Below are positions 24,288 through 24,355 of a stretch of DNA of 24,355 nucleotides, in pieces. The stretch is from CAIVAT01 sp964628215. GTDB taxonomy: Bacteria; Bacteroidota; Bacteroidia; Bacteroidales; FEN-979. Positions within the stretch are counted from its first letter, which is position 1. Each line of letters opens with the position of its first letter. Both the position numbers and the translations under genes were made by a program. The stretch is taken from assembly GCA_964628215.1 (NCBI GenBank), contig CAZVNF010000040.1:1-24355 (forward strand), given 5' to 3'. The notes beneath the pieces were generated by a model. The model searched no databases. It saw only the letters and a list, made by a program, of their open reading frames with translations, and had not been told where the DNA came from.

Positions 24288-24355
24288 TTATCGTCCCCAG
24301 CTATCCCTGTCCAGCGAACGATAATTGATCGCTTCTGCAAGATGCTCTGTTTGAA
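24288..24355 (-). CDS. yifB: C-terminal end of YifB/ComM-family Mg-chelatase-like ATPase (partial)
   Basis: The minus strand from the window edge reads QTEHLAEAINYRSLDRDSWG, then R and a TAA stop at 24288-24290. 'HLAEAIxYRSLDR' is the conserved C-terminal end of the YifB/ComM family of AAA+ proteins, in which ComM is a hexameric helicase for branch migration in natural transformation. Only 22 codons are inside the window, so integrity of the rest cannot be judged. It is convergent with ubiA. Confidence 0.8.
   Translation of the reverse strand, partial: QTEHLAEAINYRSLDRDSWGR

Noticed and set aside
1..24355. CRISPR array, tRNA, rRNA, prophage or transposase
   Set aside because: I looked for regular repeat-spacer arrays, cloverleaf-like CCA ends and integrase or transposase motifs on both strands and found none.

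Overview
The window looks like a chromosomal piece of a Bacteroidota genome, probably Bacteroidales-like and probably a metagenome or draft scaffold. Pointers are: a secreted protein ending in a type IX secretion (Por) sorting domain; promoters of the Bacteroidota form TAnnTTTG; the short 'FtsL-like' protein and the penicillin-binding protein with one PASTA domain that this phylum carries in its cell-wall cluster; and a run of exactly 100 N that marks a scaffold gap. I see no phage, integrase, IS element, CRISPR array, tRNA or rRNA.

Layout. (1) 15-1166, minus: a response regulator with an AAA+ sigma-54-activator domain but no DNA-binding domain. (2) 1208-1298: a large imperfect inverted repeat between divergent genes. 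(3) 1363-3317, plus: a secreted VCBS/FG-GAP repeat protein interrupted by the N gap. (4) 3318-3961: a long leader without a convincing gene, ending in three 10-bp direct repeats that look like the MraZ operator. (5) 3962-19306, plus: a compact division and cell wall (dcw) cluster, mraZ-rsmH-ftsL-ftsI-murE-mraY-murD*-ftsW-murG::murC-ftsQ-ftsA-ftsZ-yqeY. Most junctions overlap by 4-14 nt, abut, or are separated by a few bases. (6) 19320-23213, minus: a methyltransferase, an ABC ATPase, a heptose-phosphate-type kinase and a geranylgeranyl-reductase-like flavoprotein, behind a good TTG-N21-TAAATTTG promoter. (7) 23352-24227, plus: a UbiA-family prenyltransferase. (8) 24288-24355, minus: the last codons of a YifB/ComM-type Mg-chelatase protein.

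How the genes work together. The cluster encodes lipid II synthesis: MurC (L-Ala), MurE (meso-diaminopimelate, DNPR motif), MraY (lipid I) and MurG (lipid II). It also encodes the septal polymerase and crosslinker FtsW/FtsI, the FtsQ/FtsL division proteins and the FtsA/FtsZ cytoskeleton. murF is absent, and so is a complete murD.

The most notable observation is at the murD position. It holds a 182-codon open frame that contains only the C-terminal Mur-ligase domain. It starts at what aligns as an internal Met of ordinary MurD. The conserved HN motif and the substrate-binding lysines are replaced, so it looks like a long-established pseudo-enzyme kept in the operon rather than a fresh deletion or assembly error. 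Directly downstream, MurG and MurC are fused into one 844-residue protein. Both call for checking in relatives: where D-Glu ligation is encoded, and whether the MurD remnant works as a scaffold.
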